Origin: Plotosus lineatus
Lineage: Eukaryota > Chordata > Actinopteri > Siluriformes > Plotosidae
Assembly (NCBI GenBank): GCA_024760905.1
Contig: CM045735.1
Coordinates: 30,913,249-30,977,248 of the forward strand
Length of the DNA stretch: 64,000 bases
Direction: 5' to 3'
The translations under genes were made by a program, and so were the position numbers. The notes beneath the pieces were generated by a model, which saw nothing but the letters and a program-made list of their open reading frames with translations, was not told the DNA's origin and did not search any database. Within the stretch, counting starts at the first letter, position 1. The number at the start of each line of letters is the position of its first letter. Positions 1 through 10,815 of this stretch are shown here, piece after piece.

Positions 1-340
1 ATAATGAAAGAGTTGAACAACTCTTTCAATCCTGCACAGTCCCAAAGACTTTGACTGGGATCAATGTTGGGTCATTGCCGTGTCCAATTCATGATTAAAA
101 GTGATTCCTCATGCTCACAAAACCACACTTTATTTATTTGATCCTAAAATTCATATCCGCACCTTCAGAAAAATGTATAGATGGGATGACCTGGTCACTC
201 AGTGCAGTGACCTTTTTTTTTTGCCCAGTTTATTAATGTTGTTGAGTTTTGACCAGACCATGTGAAGCATCCACAGATGAAAACAATACCTTCAGAAAGT
301 TGTACAATTGCCCCATGAATGGTGGGTACATTTCTTCATG
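1..340. other. Unassigned intergenic DNA
   Basis: No coding frame, RNA gene or repeat that I recognise. It contains short A/T runs only. Confidence 0.4.
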
Positions 341-344
341 TCCT

Positions 345-575
345 CACCTTCTGTGTGGGGTTTGCATGTTTTCCCAGTGTATGTGTCCTCCAGTTCCGAA
401 AGTCCAAAGACATGCACATTAGGTGAATTAATTATTTTAAATTACTCCTAGGTGTGAATGTGGCTTGAGCAAGGCCCTTAACCTTCAATTGCTTAAGTTG
501 TATAAAGAAACCTATAATTGTAATTTGCTCTGGATAAGAGCATCTGCTAAATGCTGTAAATGTAATGTAATGTGT
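345..575 (+). repeat. Chimeric SINE fragment
   Basis: Bases 345-460 match the middle of the fish DANA-like tRNA SINE (gtttgcatgttttccc, agtccaaagacatgca, cctaggtgtgaatg). From 461 the sequence switches to the end of a different family: gagcaaggcccttaacctt, then ctctggataagagcatctgc and a TGTAA-type tail. The second half equals the 3' half of the SINE at 25493-25675. No tRNA-like head remains. Confidence 0.65.
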
Positions 576-762
576 GGCATTTCCTGATTGGATGGGTTGA
601 CGGGGACATGGTTTTATGGTGAAGTCCCTCTCATGGACTAGACCAAGGGTCGCTACAGCATGGGGGGAGGGGGGTTTCATGGTTTTATTGTTTTCGTTTT
701 CGTTACTGTGTATATAGTGTTTTCACAGCCCTGTTCCCTCTGACTCTGAGTCATTCTGTTCC

Positions 763-2256
763 TTGGGCTGGCCAGAACTTTTGTTTAAATTGAAAACCAG
801 TTATTTTGGGCCGAACTTGCGTAGAGATGTAGCTCAATTTCATAAACGTTGTCCTCAGTGCCAGAGGACCGCCCTCATTTTCCCTTTGAGAGCTCTATTC
901 CAGCCCCTACTAATTATCAGTACCCCACATGAGCAATTGGGAATGGACACTGTTGGCCCTGTCAAGCGGAGTAAAGCTGGTAACCGTTACCTGCTTGTAA
1001 TAACAGACTATGCCACTAAATAGCCTAAGGATTTACCTTTGAAGTCCAATAAAGCCAAAATCTGTTGCTTTTTGACTTGTGCAGCTTTTTTCAAGGGTTG
1101 GCTTTCCTTGAGAGATCCTCACAGACCATGGAACCATGTCCACTATGTTAAAACAGATCTACTAGCTGCTGGGTATTAGGATTTAAAAGACAACTCCATA
1201 CTATCTTCAAATGGATGGCCTTACTGAACATTTTTAACGAGGCGCTGAAACAGATGTTATGGAAATTTGTAAATGACCCTGGTTGTGAATGGAATGGATG
1301 GCTACCCTATCTTCTCTTTGCATATTGAGAAGATTGAGAAGTACCCCTAGCCTCCACTGGGTTTTCTCCCTTTGAATTGCTGTTTGGTTATGAAGTAAGG
1401 GGCCCTCTCTCATTGTTGAAAGGGATTTGACAGGGAGATCAAGTAGAAGGGGGGACTATAAGCATTATATCATATGTTATTCAGATGCAAGACCAACTGG
1501 AAATGATGAGTAGGTTCACTCAATCTAACATGGTGGAGGCACAGCAACATCAAAAGGCCTGGTATGATTGGTCACCCCGGCAGAGGTCATTCCACCCTGG
1601 CCAAAAAGGTGCTCATACAGCCCAGTGATGAAAGTAAGCGCCTGGCAATCTGGCAAGGACCCTTTGAGATCCTATAGAGCAAGGGACCAACCACCCATAC
1701 TGTCCTTTCCAGAACAGTCCCACTCAAGTAGTGTGCTGCATGTAAACCTACTTAAGAAGAGAGATCTGATAAGAAAGCTGGGGTGTTGCTGATCAAGAGG
1801 GTTCTAGAGGATGAAGAGGTGGAGGAGCAGTATTTACCTATAGCTGCTTCCCTGGACCTGGATCTCTGAAGAAAAGCAATGCCAGGTGAAAGTAATCCAG
1901 GTGTAACTCTGGATTATTCCAGGAAAATCCTGGAAGAACAAACCTGGTTGAACATGATCTTGTGTTAAAAGAAGGTGCCTCGAGGAGATGCTAGAGTTAT
2001 AGAAAACCCGAACCTCTGTTGACCATGCTAAAAGAGGTGATTGACCTGATGCTCTCTGTGGGGAGTGTTGAACGATCAAAGAGTGAGTGATACAACCCAG
2101 TTGTCCTAGTTCCTGACTTCAGGTGTCTAAATGAAATTTCACAATCTGATTCAAATCCCACACCCCAGATTGATGATCTGAATGAGCACCTGTGAAAGAA
2201 AAAGTATCTAACCGCTTTAGATCTCTGCAAAGGCTACTGGCAGGTACTGCACACTC
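763..2256 (+). pseudogene. Gypsy-type (Gmr1-like) pol remnant: integrase then RT
   Basis: This is decayed pol of a Ty3/Gypsy-type LTR retrotransposon. Integrase comes first: the zinc-binding segment (RRDVAQFHKRCPQCQRT, about 815-870) and the start of the catalytic core (LGMDTVGP, first Asp at 946-948, then YLLVITDYATK). Degraded core follows to about 1400, and the integrase C-terminal part (LLFGYEVRGPLSLL, QQHQKAWYD) lies near 1380-1780. RT signatures begin only after this: PVVLVPDF, then PQIDDLNEHL (2150-2190) and LTALDLCKGYWQV (2210-2245). Stops and frameshifts interrupt every part. Integrase upstream of RT is the order known for Gmr1-like Gypsy elements. No LTR was recognised. The reading frame breaks at 2268, where a LINE is inserted. 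Confidence 0.7.
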
Positions 2257-2268
2257 ATTGCTCCAGGG
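2257..2268 (+). repeat. Target-site duplication, left
   Basis: attgctccaggg is repeated exactly at 3481-3492 and brackets the LINE between them. It lies in the RT coding sequence just after GYWQV. Confidence 0.85.
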
Positions 2269-3480
2269 CGAATGATAAATGGGCGAATGATTGGTTAAAT
2301 TTCATATAACCCTAAACTGAAGCTATAATGTTCACAACGAAACACAGCCAAAACATTGAATTAAAATTTGATTTTCATAAACATTTGGGTTTAACCTTCT
2401 CGTCTGATGGAAGTTGGCACCATCACATTGAAAATATTGTAAAAAAGACTTCAAAAATGATTAGATCATTTCGAAAATTAAAGTTTCTGCTTATCAGAGC
2501 TACTTTGTCAAAAATATATACAGTATTTATAAGACCACATTTAGAGTATGCATGTGAGGTTTGGGATGGGTGTTCTATTGAACAAGTCAATAAATTAGAA
2601 AAATTACAACTTGAAACAGCTCGTATTGTTACTGGTCTACCGAGATATGCTTCTTTAAATTCACTATATTTTGAAACTGGTTAGGACTTGCATTCAGATA
2701 GAAGAAGAATTCGTAAATTATAATTATTTTATAAGATTCATACTGGCATTGCGCCACGTTTTTTTTATGATCTACTTCCTCCTGAAGTGGGATCCTGAAC
2801 CGACTATGAATTACGAAACCGCGATAATTACAGTCAACCCAGTACAAGACTAAAATATTCGTCCCTCTCATTTTACCCATCAACTGTTACAATGTGGAAT
2901 AGTATCCCTTTAGCTACTAGAAATTGTGATTCTGTTGTTTCATTCAAGTCTGATATTCATGTAAAGAAAGCATGTGCACCCGTGTATTTTTCTTACGGAA
3001 AAAGCAAATTAAATATTTTACATACAAGATTAAGACACACATCCAGTTCCCTTAATTATGATTTATTTAGAATCCATGTAAAAAAAATGATGCACGCTGT
3101 CAGTGCAGTGACAACTGTGAAAATGCCTTTCACTATTTTCTTGAATGTCCTTTGTACATCACTCAAAGAACTCATATGCTAAAAACTTTAGAAAATATTG
3201 TTCAACTCAGAGTACAAGTTGATGTCAATCATATCTTGAATGGCAATGCAGGTCTCTCTCTATGTTAAAATCAGAATGTTTTTAAATCTATACAAAAATA
3301 TATCTCTAACACTAAACGTTTTCTTTAACTCTGCTTGTACATATCTCCACCCTTTGTCTCTTGCTGAACGTTGTTGTAATATAATTTCTGTAGCTCTCTA
3401 GGAGAGGGCTTCATTAAGTTGGATAGCTTGTGCCTTATCCTTTTCTTGACTGAATAAAATACAGTATGTTTCAATCAAAA
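2269..3480 (+). mobile_element. 5'-truncated LINE, RT C-terminal part
   Basis: A 1212-bp insertion with a 12-bp target-site duplication, inside the Gypsy-type pol. The frame at 2328-2684 reads HLGLTFSSDGSWHHHIENI, IYTVFIRPHLEYACEVWDGC and LEKLQLETARIVTGL, the usual C-terminal part of a Jockey/CR1-superfamily LINE reverse transcriptase. Frames at 2892-3182 continue with TMWNSIPLATR and YGKSKLNILHTRLRH, and then a Cys/His-rich end (CQCSDNCENAFHYFLEC) in a shifted frame. The element ends in an A-rich tail (caatcaaaa). Frameshifts near 2685 and 2850 make it dead. The composition is A/T rich, unlike the neighbouring G/C-rich LINE at 6837. The style of protein reminds me of LINEs common in molluscs and other marine invertebrates; the clade is uncertain. 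Confidence 0.75.
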
Positions 3481-3492
3481 ATTGCTCCAGGG

Positions 3493-3600
3493 AGCTAACA
3501 GCAAGACACCTAGAAGCTACGGAGCGGACACCAGAGGAGTTGTTCAAATTCAGGGTTCTTCGGACTACACTGTGTTAAATAGGATTTTATGTACCACAGA
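3493..3600 (+). pseudogene. Continuation of Gypsy-type RT after the LINE
   Basis: Directly after the right duplication the sequence resumes as SRELT...TPEELFKFRVL, which is the next segment of Gypsy RT (the usual TPEGLFEFRVMPFGL region). Similarity fades after about 3570. The remaining RT, RNase H and any LTR were not found. Confidence 0.5.
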
Positions 3601-4470
3601 ATGTTGCCTCAGTGTCTCATTTAAGGACGGCTGTCAGTTCAGTTGGTGTTTCGCTTTTGTTAGTTTTATTTTCAGTAAAGTTATTTTGTTGTTTTTTAAC
3701 GGTCCTATAATTTTGATTTTATTACGTTTTTCATCATTTTCTTTGGTACAAGTTGTTTTTGTGAAAAAAAGAAAACTTGTTTTTTTAAACCTGTATTTTA
3801 GTTCTTGAGTGCTTGGTCCATGACAGCATCATTCTGAATTGTACTGCTGATTTTATACACTTCTACTTGCCCAAGCATTTATGATCTGCAAGCAACCAAG
3901 TGATGTTGCCTTGCTTGTGGTTATTTTGTCTAAAACAAACCCCAACTCACACAGTACCAATCAATACTATTCGGGAATGAGAATTTCAACTGAGTCTATC
4001 AATCAGCTTAAAACTGCTTAACTACTTTGATCTTCTATTGCATCCATTGACATAATGGTTCAGTCAACCATGCTGACATACAGTGTTTAGGAGTCCAGAA
4101 ATGAAATACCAGCTCGGATCAAAAAGGTAATGATGTCGTCTGAGTTAATACAGCATCTGGACGGAACCAATTTCCCATGCCATCCTCATCAGCGGTAACC
4201 ATTTTAAATAAAATTAACTTGACGAGGATTAAATGATGAGATCTGAGAGCAAGTGAACTATATCTGTACTATGTATAACAGAAATGTAGGATTTACAGAA
4301 GACAGTTTTAACAGAGTCGGGGTTAGAAACTACTGTCCTTACCATTACAAAACTCAGTGTTAAGGTGAGAGAAACATAGAAATACTGTAATACTAGATAA
4401 ACATAAACCTTAATATAAAATATCAATGCATGATTAACCTTCTGTTATGAAATATAAAAAGTCCAGACAT
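3600..4470. other. Unassigned A/T-rich DNA
   Basis: No recognisable gene or terminal repeat. It may hold decayed downstream parts of the Gypsy-type element, but I see no motif to prove this. Confidence 0.3.
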
Positions 4471-4472
4471 GT

Positions 4473-4510
4473 GTTCAGTTCATTTTCTGTAACCGCTTAA
4501 TCCTAATTAG
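4473..4510 (-). repeat. SINE (tail 2), 3' end left of the hAT insertion
   Basis: The reverse complement is the tail ...aggattaagcggttacagaaaatgaac of the tRNA-headed SINE. The rest of the same copy is at 5812-6125. The two halves are separated by the hAT-type element at 4511-5811. Confidence 0.8.
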
Positions 4511-5304
4511 CAGGGGTCGGCAACCTTTACCATTCAAAGAGCCATTTAGACCCATTTTTTACATTAAAGAAAACACTGGGAGCCACAAATCCTTTTTTGA
4601 CATTTAAAATCAAATAACGCTGCATATAATTTTTTTCCCTTTTTCTTTCATGTTAATATAAAACAACAATGTGTTGCATTGATTTAAACGACTGCAGAGA
4701 CAATTAAATTGCAATTCTGCTTGCAACAAAAACATTTAGATTTTAAAAAATCTCCAGCCTCCCATGACCCTAATTAGGATTAAGCAGTTCAGAAAATGAA
4801 TGAATGAATGAATGTGTCAGAGTCCTTCTTGTATTTTTATAAAGAATATCTATCCCACAAAGCATGGGACGGGACCAGCCAGATGTGTTAATGGGTTGGG
4901 TATCTACCTCACCATCACGCCCTTCGTGGGATCTTCCGTTTCTTTATTTGTTATATTAATGTTGTTTTGTCATAGTTTTAATTTACAAAAATGACAACAA
5001 CACAGAAAAGTATATGAAAAGTTATTTTAAGGAGGAGTCTGCTCAACATTCTTTTAAATTATATTAATGCTTCGTGCTGCACTGACCGACCCATTCTCAA
5101 AGTGGAGACTGAACCACACCCAGTCTTTTATTTTGTCACTGGGAGGACAGTTATTTAACTCGGAGATTGCTGTGTATAAACAAATTTCATACATAGTCTC
5201 TTACTTCTACTGTGATTTCTGTTACTGGATTACAAACCCCCGTGGCAGAAAAAACACTCTCTCCACGCTGCTGTTTGTCATGAGCTCTTTCAGGGCTCTT
5301 TTAT

Positions 5305-5385
5305 ATTTCTTTGGTGTGGGCGGGGTTATTTTGTGTGTGTTCTTGTGGACACACACACAAAATCACCCGGCCCACACCAAATAAA
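5305..5385. repeat. Near-perfect hairpin, GTGGGCGGGG/GTGTGTG arms
   Basis: The left arm tttggtgtgggcggggtt plus attttgtgtgtgt is repeated inverted after a loop of about 6 bases. The arms are about 33 bases each with few mismatches. It could be an old MITE or the fold-back of a short tandem tract. Confidence 0.7.
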
Positions 5386-5470
5386 TATCCGCCCACACTG
5401 ACTCTTAATTTTCATCAATGTGATTTTCCACCCTAAAAGAGGATTGGAAGGGAACGCACATCATTCAGGT

Positions 5471-5640
5471 GAAAAAAAAAAAAAACCTAGATTGGACTTT
5501 AGTGTTTCAATTCTGAAGTGGAGCCGTCTTGGGGAGATCACATTACTGTTTAAGACTTAAAGCAAGGTGATCTCACAAAGATGGCTCCACTTCAGAATTG
5601 AAACAGTAATGTCCAATCTAGATTTTTTTTTTTCTTTTGA
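5471..5640. repeat. Long imperfect inverted repeat with A/T-tract ends
   Basis: The left arm (about 5471-5541, from an A tract through ctagattggac to gagatcac) and the right arm (about 5567-5640) match at roughly 50 of 55 core positions. The loop is about 25 bases. The outer parts of the arms are homopolymeric A and T runs, so the whole can fold as one hairpin. Confidence 0.8.
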
Positions 5641-5811
5641 TGATCAGTGATTGGTGGAGTAAATGTGAGTGTGCCGTGTGAGTAAATAAGCAGCTTGTGG
5701 TGCAGCCGTCGGCCACCGTAAACTACAACATTATTTTGAAAAGCCATGGAGCCGCACCAGAAAGGTGAAAGAGCCGCATGCGGCTCTGGAGCCGCGGGTT
5801 GCCGACCCCTG

Positions 5812-6125
5812 CTAATTAGGGTCGCGGGGAGGCTGGCGCCCATCCCAGCCAACTTCAGACGAGGGCAGAGTACACTCTGGACAGCTCGCCAGGCCATCGC
5901 AGGGCGGAAACACGCCGACGGCTTTGCAGCCTACTCTTGTCGAAAGTCAGCAATGGTTCTTTTACATGCTTCACACCATAGACAGTGAGAGACATGGCCG
6001 GCCTTTGATAACTCAGTTAGCTGCACTGGGGAGGACAGCAACAACCTTGTGGAGAGTGGGAATCGAACCCCCAACCTTTGGATCAGCGATCCAGCACCCT
6101 ATACCACTAGACCACCACTGCCCCC
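5812..6125 (-). repeat. tRNA-headed SINE, tail type 2 (main part)
   Basis: On the minus strand it runs from a tRNA-like head near 6125 (A-box-like tggtctagtggtat, B-box-like gggttcgattccc), through the body (aaccattgctgactttcg), to tail 2 (gcgatggcctggcgagctgt ... ccccgcgaccctaatta). Its tail continues at 4473-4510 beyond the hAT element. Confidence 0.85.
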
Positions 6126-6254
6126 AGACATATGTGCTACATGCAAAACAGGATTTATGAGTTTATTAATTGAAAATCATGCCTCAGGAGCCCAGTTAAG
6201 TAAATTCAAACTCATACTGAAATTACACTGGACATAAAAACTCTAAATGGTTGT

Positions 6255-6400
6255 ACTATCTATTTATTCATCCATTCATTTTCTATGCTAATTAATTTTA
6301 AATATGGTTGTGGGGGGGGGGGGTGTCCATCTCGGTTATCTCTGAGTGAAGGTGGGTTACACCCTAGACAGCTTGCCAGTCCATCACAATTATCTATTAC
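6255..6400 (-). repeat. DANA-like SINE tail fragment
   Basis: The reverse complement shows the fish SINE end (gactggcaagctgtctagggtgtaaccc, then a decayed caccctgc-like stretch and AATG repeats), interrupted by a G run at 6311-6322. The head is absent. Confidence 0.55.
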
Positions 6401-6409
6401 AGTTTTTTA

Positions 6410-6825
6410 AAGAAAGAAAATAAACATATTTTTAACAATTAACAATGTGATGGACAGTTTTTAACCCAATTCCAGTAATTTCAATATTTACATTAAGCCT
6501 TAAACATGAGTGGAAAATAAATTGTAAAAAATTACAATTATTTAATTAAGATCCAATTAAAACATACTCATTATAATTATTGAAATATTTAGTATATTTT
6601 GGATTTCATGAGTTGTATTTCCCAGTATACATTGTCCTTTTAAGGGTTATGTTGCGCTCACATTACAGTATATCAATCATGCTCCAGATTTGCCCCGATC
6701 ATATTCCGATGTTACATCATATGAAATCAGAGAATAACAGTACACATCAGAAAACATTATAGAATTTCAGGGAAAACTTCTGGGAAGTGTGAAATATTCT
6801 TGTAGTGTTGAAAATTTTTGTAGGT
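6410..6825. other. Unassigned A/T-rich DNA
   Basis: No gene, RNA or repeat end was recognised. Confidence 0.35.
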
Positions 6826-6836
6826 TGTTTGGTGTT

Positions 6837-9759
6837 TACCGGGTCACCGGGGTTCCCTCCAGGAGCCAGGCCCGGGGGAGGAGCTCGAAGGCGAGCGCCT
6901 GGTGGTCGGGCTTCTGCCATGGAGCCTGGCCGGGCTTAGCCCGAAAAGGAGACATGGGTCCGCCCTCCCATGGACCCACCACCCGTGGGAGGAGTTTTAG
7001 GGGTCGGGTGCAGTGTGAGTTGGGTGGCAGCCGAAGGCATGGGTTCTGTCGGACCGATCCTCGGCTACTTACTCTGACCCTCAGGACATGGAATGTCACC
7101 TCTATGGCGGGGAAGGAGCCTGATCTGGTGCGCGAGGTGGAGAGATACCGACTAGATATAATCGGGCTCACCTCAACGCATAGCTTGGTCTCTGGAACCA
7201 TCCATCTCGAGAGAGGATGGACCTTATTCTATTCTGGAGTTGCTCATGGGGAGAGGCGGCAAGCCAGTGTGGGTATCCTTATTGCCCCCGGTCTCGGTGC
7301 CCAAATGTTGGGGTTCTCCCCAGTTGACGAAAGGGTAGCTTCCCTCCGTCTTCGGGTGGGGGGGACGGGTCCTGACTGTTATTTGTGCTTATGCACCAAA
7401 TGACAGTTCAGAGTACCCACCCTTTGTGGAGTCTTTGGGGGGGGTGTTGGAGAACACTCCCTCGGGAGACTCACTCGTTGTCTTGGGAGACTTCAATACC
7501 CATGTGGCAACAATAGTGTGACCTGGAAGGGTGTGATCGGTAGGTACGGCCTCTCCAGTCTGAACCCGAATGGTGTTTCGTTGTTAGACTACTGTGCTTG
7601 TAACAGTTTGTCTATCACGAACACCATGTTCTAACATAAGTGTTCCCATAAGTGCACTTGGCACCAAGACACCCTAGGTCGCAGTTCGATGATTGACTTT
7701 GTAGTCGTGTCATCGGACTTGCGACCATATGTTCTGGACACTCGGGTGAAGAGAGGAGCGGAGCTGTCTACCGATCACTACCTGGTGGTGATTTGGCTTC
7801 GGTGGTGGGGGAGTCTGCGGTGAAGGGGGCCGTCCAGCTGAAGAAGGAGGCCTATCGGGTTTTATTAGCCTGTGGGACTCCCGAGGCAGCAAACAGATAT
7901 CGGCAGGCCAAACGTGCCGCAGCCAAGGCTGTCGCAGATGCAAAATCACGGGCGTGGGAGGAGTTCGGTGAGGGCCTGGAGAGTGATTATCGGTTGGCCT
8001 CAAAAAGGTTCTAGACCACCATTCGACGCCTTAGGAGGGGGAAGCAGTTCTCCACAAACACTGTTTACAGTGGAGATGGGGAGCTGCTTACCTCGACTGG
8101 GGATGTCGTCGAGAGGTGGAGGAAATTCTTTGAGGACCTCCTCAATCCCACCAACACGCCCTCCGTGGAAGAGGAAGACCCTGGGGGTTTTGGTGGGGGT
8201 CTGCCCATCACTGGAGTGGAGGTCACTGAGGTTGTCAAAAAGCTCCTCGGTGGTCGGGCTCCGGGGTTGGACGAGATCCGCCCGGAATATCTCAGGGTTC
8301 TGGATGCTGTAGGACTGTTTTGGGTTGACACGTCTCTGCAACATCGCGTGGTCATCGGGGGCTGTACCTCTGGATTGGCAAACTGGGGTGGTGGTCCCGA
8401 TTTTTAAGAAGGGGGACCGGAGGGTGTGTTCCAATTATCGGGGAATTACACTCCTCAGCCTACCTGAGAAAGTCTATGCAGAGGTACTAGAGAGGAGGAT
8501 CCGACCGATAGTCGAACCTCGGATTCAGGAGGAACAGTGTGGTTTTCGTCCTGGCCATAGCACTCTTGACCAACTCTATATGCTCCACAGGATTCTGGAG
8601 GGGGCATGGGAGTTTGCCCAATCCATCCACATGTGCTTTGTGGATTTGGAGAAGGCTTTCGACCGTGTCCCTCGAACGATCTTGTGGGGCGTGCTCCGAG
8701 AGTACGGCGTTCCAGATTTGTTGCTACGAGCCATTCGGTCGCTGTATCATCGGAGCCAGAGTTTGGTCCGTATTGGTAACAGCAGGTCGAATTAGTTTCC
8801 GGTGGGAGTTGGAGTCCGCCAAGGCTGTTCTTTGTCACCAATTCTGTTCATAATTTTTATGGACAGAATTTCTAGGCGCAGTCGAGGCGTTGAGGGGTTC
8901 TGCTTTGGTGTCCATCGGATCTCATCTCTGCTTTTTGCGGATGATGTTGTCCTTTTGGCTTCATCAAGTCGGGACCTCCAGCTCTCATTGGAGCGATTCG
9001 CAGCCGAGTGCGAAGCAACCGGGATGAGGATCAGTACCTCCAAGTCTGTGGCCATGGTTCTCAGTCGGACAAGGGTGGAATGCACCCTCCGGGTCGGGAA
9101 TGAGGTCCTGCCCCAAGTGGAGGACTTTAAGTATCTTGGGGTCTTGTTCACGAGTGAGGGAAGGATGGAGCGAGAGATCGACAGACGGATCGCTGCAGCC
9201 TCTGCTGTTAAGCGGTGCCTGTACCGGTCCGTCGTGGTGAAGAAGGAGCTGAGCCGCAAGGCGAAGCTCTCAATTTATCAGTCGATCTACGTTCCAACCC
9301 TCACCTATGGTCACGAGCTTTGAGTAATGACCGAAAGAACAAGATCACGGATACAAGCGGCTGAAATGAGCTTCCTTTCGCCGGGTGGCGGGGTTCTCCC
9401 TTAGAGATAAGGTGAGAAGCTCTACCATCCGTGAAGAGCTCGGAGTAGATCTGCTGCTCCTCCGCATTGAGAGGGGCCAGTTGAGGTGGCTCAGGCATCT
9501 GGTCAGAATGCCTCCCGGACGCCTCCATGGTGTGGTGTTTCGGGCATGTCCAACCGGGAAGAGACCCCGGGGTCGACCTAGAACACACTGGAGGGACTAT
9601 GTCTCTTGGCTTGTCTGGGACCGCCTCGGTGTTCCCCCGGGAGAGTTGGAGGAGGTGGTTGGGGAGAGGGACGTCTGGACCTCTTTGCTTAGGTTGCTGC
9701 CCCCGCGACCTGACCCCGGACTTTGCGGAAGACGATGATGATGATGATGATGATGATGA
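6837..9759 (+). mobile_element. APE-type LINE, nearly complete, GAT tail
   Basis: A 2923-bp non-LTR retrotransposon bracketed by the 11-bp duplication tgtttggtgtt (6826-6836 and 9760-9770). It has a G/C-rich 5' region (6837-7080), an endonuclease region (RTWNVTSMAG, GDFNTHV near 7485, MIDFVVVSSDL, STDHYLVV) and an RT. The RT motifs are GFRP (8545), FVDLEKAFDRVP (8637-8672), RQGCSLSPILF and LLFADDVVLLAS (8930-8965). The C-terminal part includes PRGRPRTHWRDYV (9571-9600). The 3' end is a GAT microsatellite (9735-9759). Breaks: frameshifts after 7400, an internal deletion near 7800, a stop at 8793-8795 and a stop at 9321. The family is common in fish genomes; I leave the clade open. Confidence 0.9.
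8325..9323 (+). pseudogene. LINE reverse transcriptase core
   Basis: The best preserved part of the LINE at 6837-9759. It uses RNA of the element as template for target-primed reverse transcription. All polymerase motifs are readable in one frame apart from single stops: KKGDRRVCSNYRGITLLS, FVDLEKAFDRVP with the first catalytic Asp, RQGCSLSPILFIIFMDRIS, FADD with the paired catalytic Asp residues, and FKYLGVLFTSEGRM. A TAG at 8793 splits the fingers from the palm, and a TGA replaces the Trp expected after YGHEL at 9321. The copy is therefore inactive, but its decay is modest. Confidence 0.85.
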
Positions 9760-9770
9760 TGTTTGGTGTT

Positions 9771-10590
9771 CAAAGTACATCAGGGAAATCATCAATAGTG
9801 AGCAGTGAAACACTGGTATTTTTTTTTTTAAATGGGAGCAACATCAGAAGTCATTCTGATCATATAGTATTCCTGGTATTTTGCACTTTTTTACATAAAG
9901 TATTGAAGACACATCAGATCGACACTGGTAAAAATCAGAATAACATTGCTCTAGATCATATTAACATCATCTAAAAATTTGGAATAACATTGGTAACACA
10001 TAGAGAACTCTGGTACATATTGGAACAAAATCAGCGTGAAGCATTAAAATAACATCAGAATATAATCAGCCCAAATCAGGATTATGACCAGTATCACAAG
10101 AGCGCACCTTTAGTTGTTTTATTTGTTTGTTCCAAGCCAGTGATTTGACCCCATCTTTCCCACGACAAGCTTCTGATAAGCTACTCACTGCATCAGTGCA
10201 AGGTTAAATAACATGTTGTCAGCTATTCATATATTAATCATTGCAGTAATTATTCAGTTATAAAGGTTCTTGCCATTTGACTTATTTAACGAGGCTCATT
10301 TTTTCGGTGGATTTTTTTGTTAGGGCACAGTGTATATATATATAAACACACATTAGGGATGTAACTAAATACAAATGTCTTGTGGTTGGAGAGGTAATGA
10401 GTTAATCAATTCAAATAGGAGGTACAGCATTTATTTTTTTTTATAATAGCAACTATAAAAAATAAAACAAAAATATTTAATCCTAACCTAAAAGACAGAG
10501 TGAGCAATTAAGGACCAAAATCATTAACAGTATATGATTAAGAATGATTCACTATCAAGGTGGAGCCTTCTTAGCCAACACTGGGCAAAG
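9771..10590. other. Unassigned A/T-rich DNA
   Basis: It contains repeated short words such as catcag and aataacat but no coding signature or clear repeat boundary. Confidence 0.35.
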
Positions 10591-10591
10591 A

Positions 10592-10815
10592 TGGATGGGA
10601 TACACCTTGAACAGCTCACCAGGCAAATGCAGGCCAAACACACCACCATTCATACCTTGGAGCAAATTGGAAGAGCCAATTATCCTAGTGTGCATGTGTT
10701 TGGACTGTCGGAGGAAACCAGAGTACCTGTAAGAAACCATAGCATGGGGAAAACATGACCACAGAAATGCCCTTGCAGAGACCAGGACCTTCTTGCTTTC
10801 AGGAGGATGTGTTAA
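10592..10815 (-). repeat. DANA-like tRNA SINE
   Basis: The minus strand reads like the common fish SINE: near the head, aaggtcctggtctctgcaa; then ccatgctatggtttc, the segment agtccaaacacatgc, and ttgaacagctcacc-like tail parts. Both ends are worn. Confidence 0.6.

Larger units (their letters stand above)
4511..5811. mobile_element. hAT-type DNA transposon (non-autonomous)
   Basis: The 1301-bp element has terminal inverted repeats: caggggtcggcaacc at the left and ggttgccgacccctg at the right. It is flanked by the 8-bp duplication ctaattag (4503-4510 and 5812-5819), the size expected of hAT transposases. No transposase coding remains; the open frame at 5067-5384 resembles nothing I know. Inside are a SINE tail fragment (about 4751-4815, ending in AATG repeats) and two long hairpins (about 5305-5385 and 5471-5640). 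The element landed in an older SINE. Confidence 0.85.

Noticed and set aside
5067..5384. 105-codon open frame inside the hAT-type element as its transposase
   Set aside because: No hAT motif can be seen, and its end runs through a hairpin of GTGTGT/ACACAC arms.
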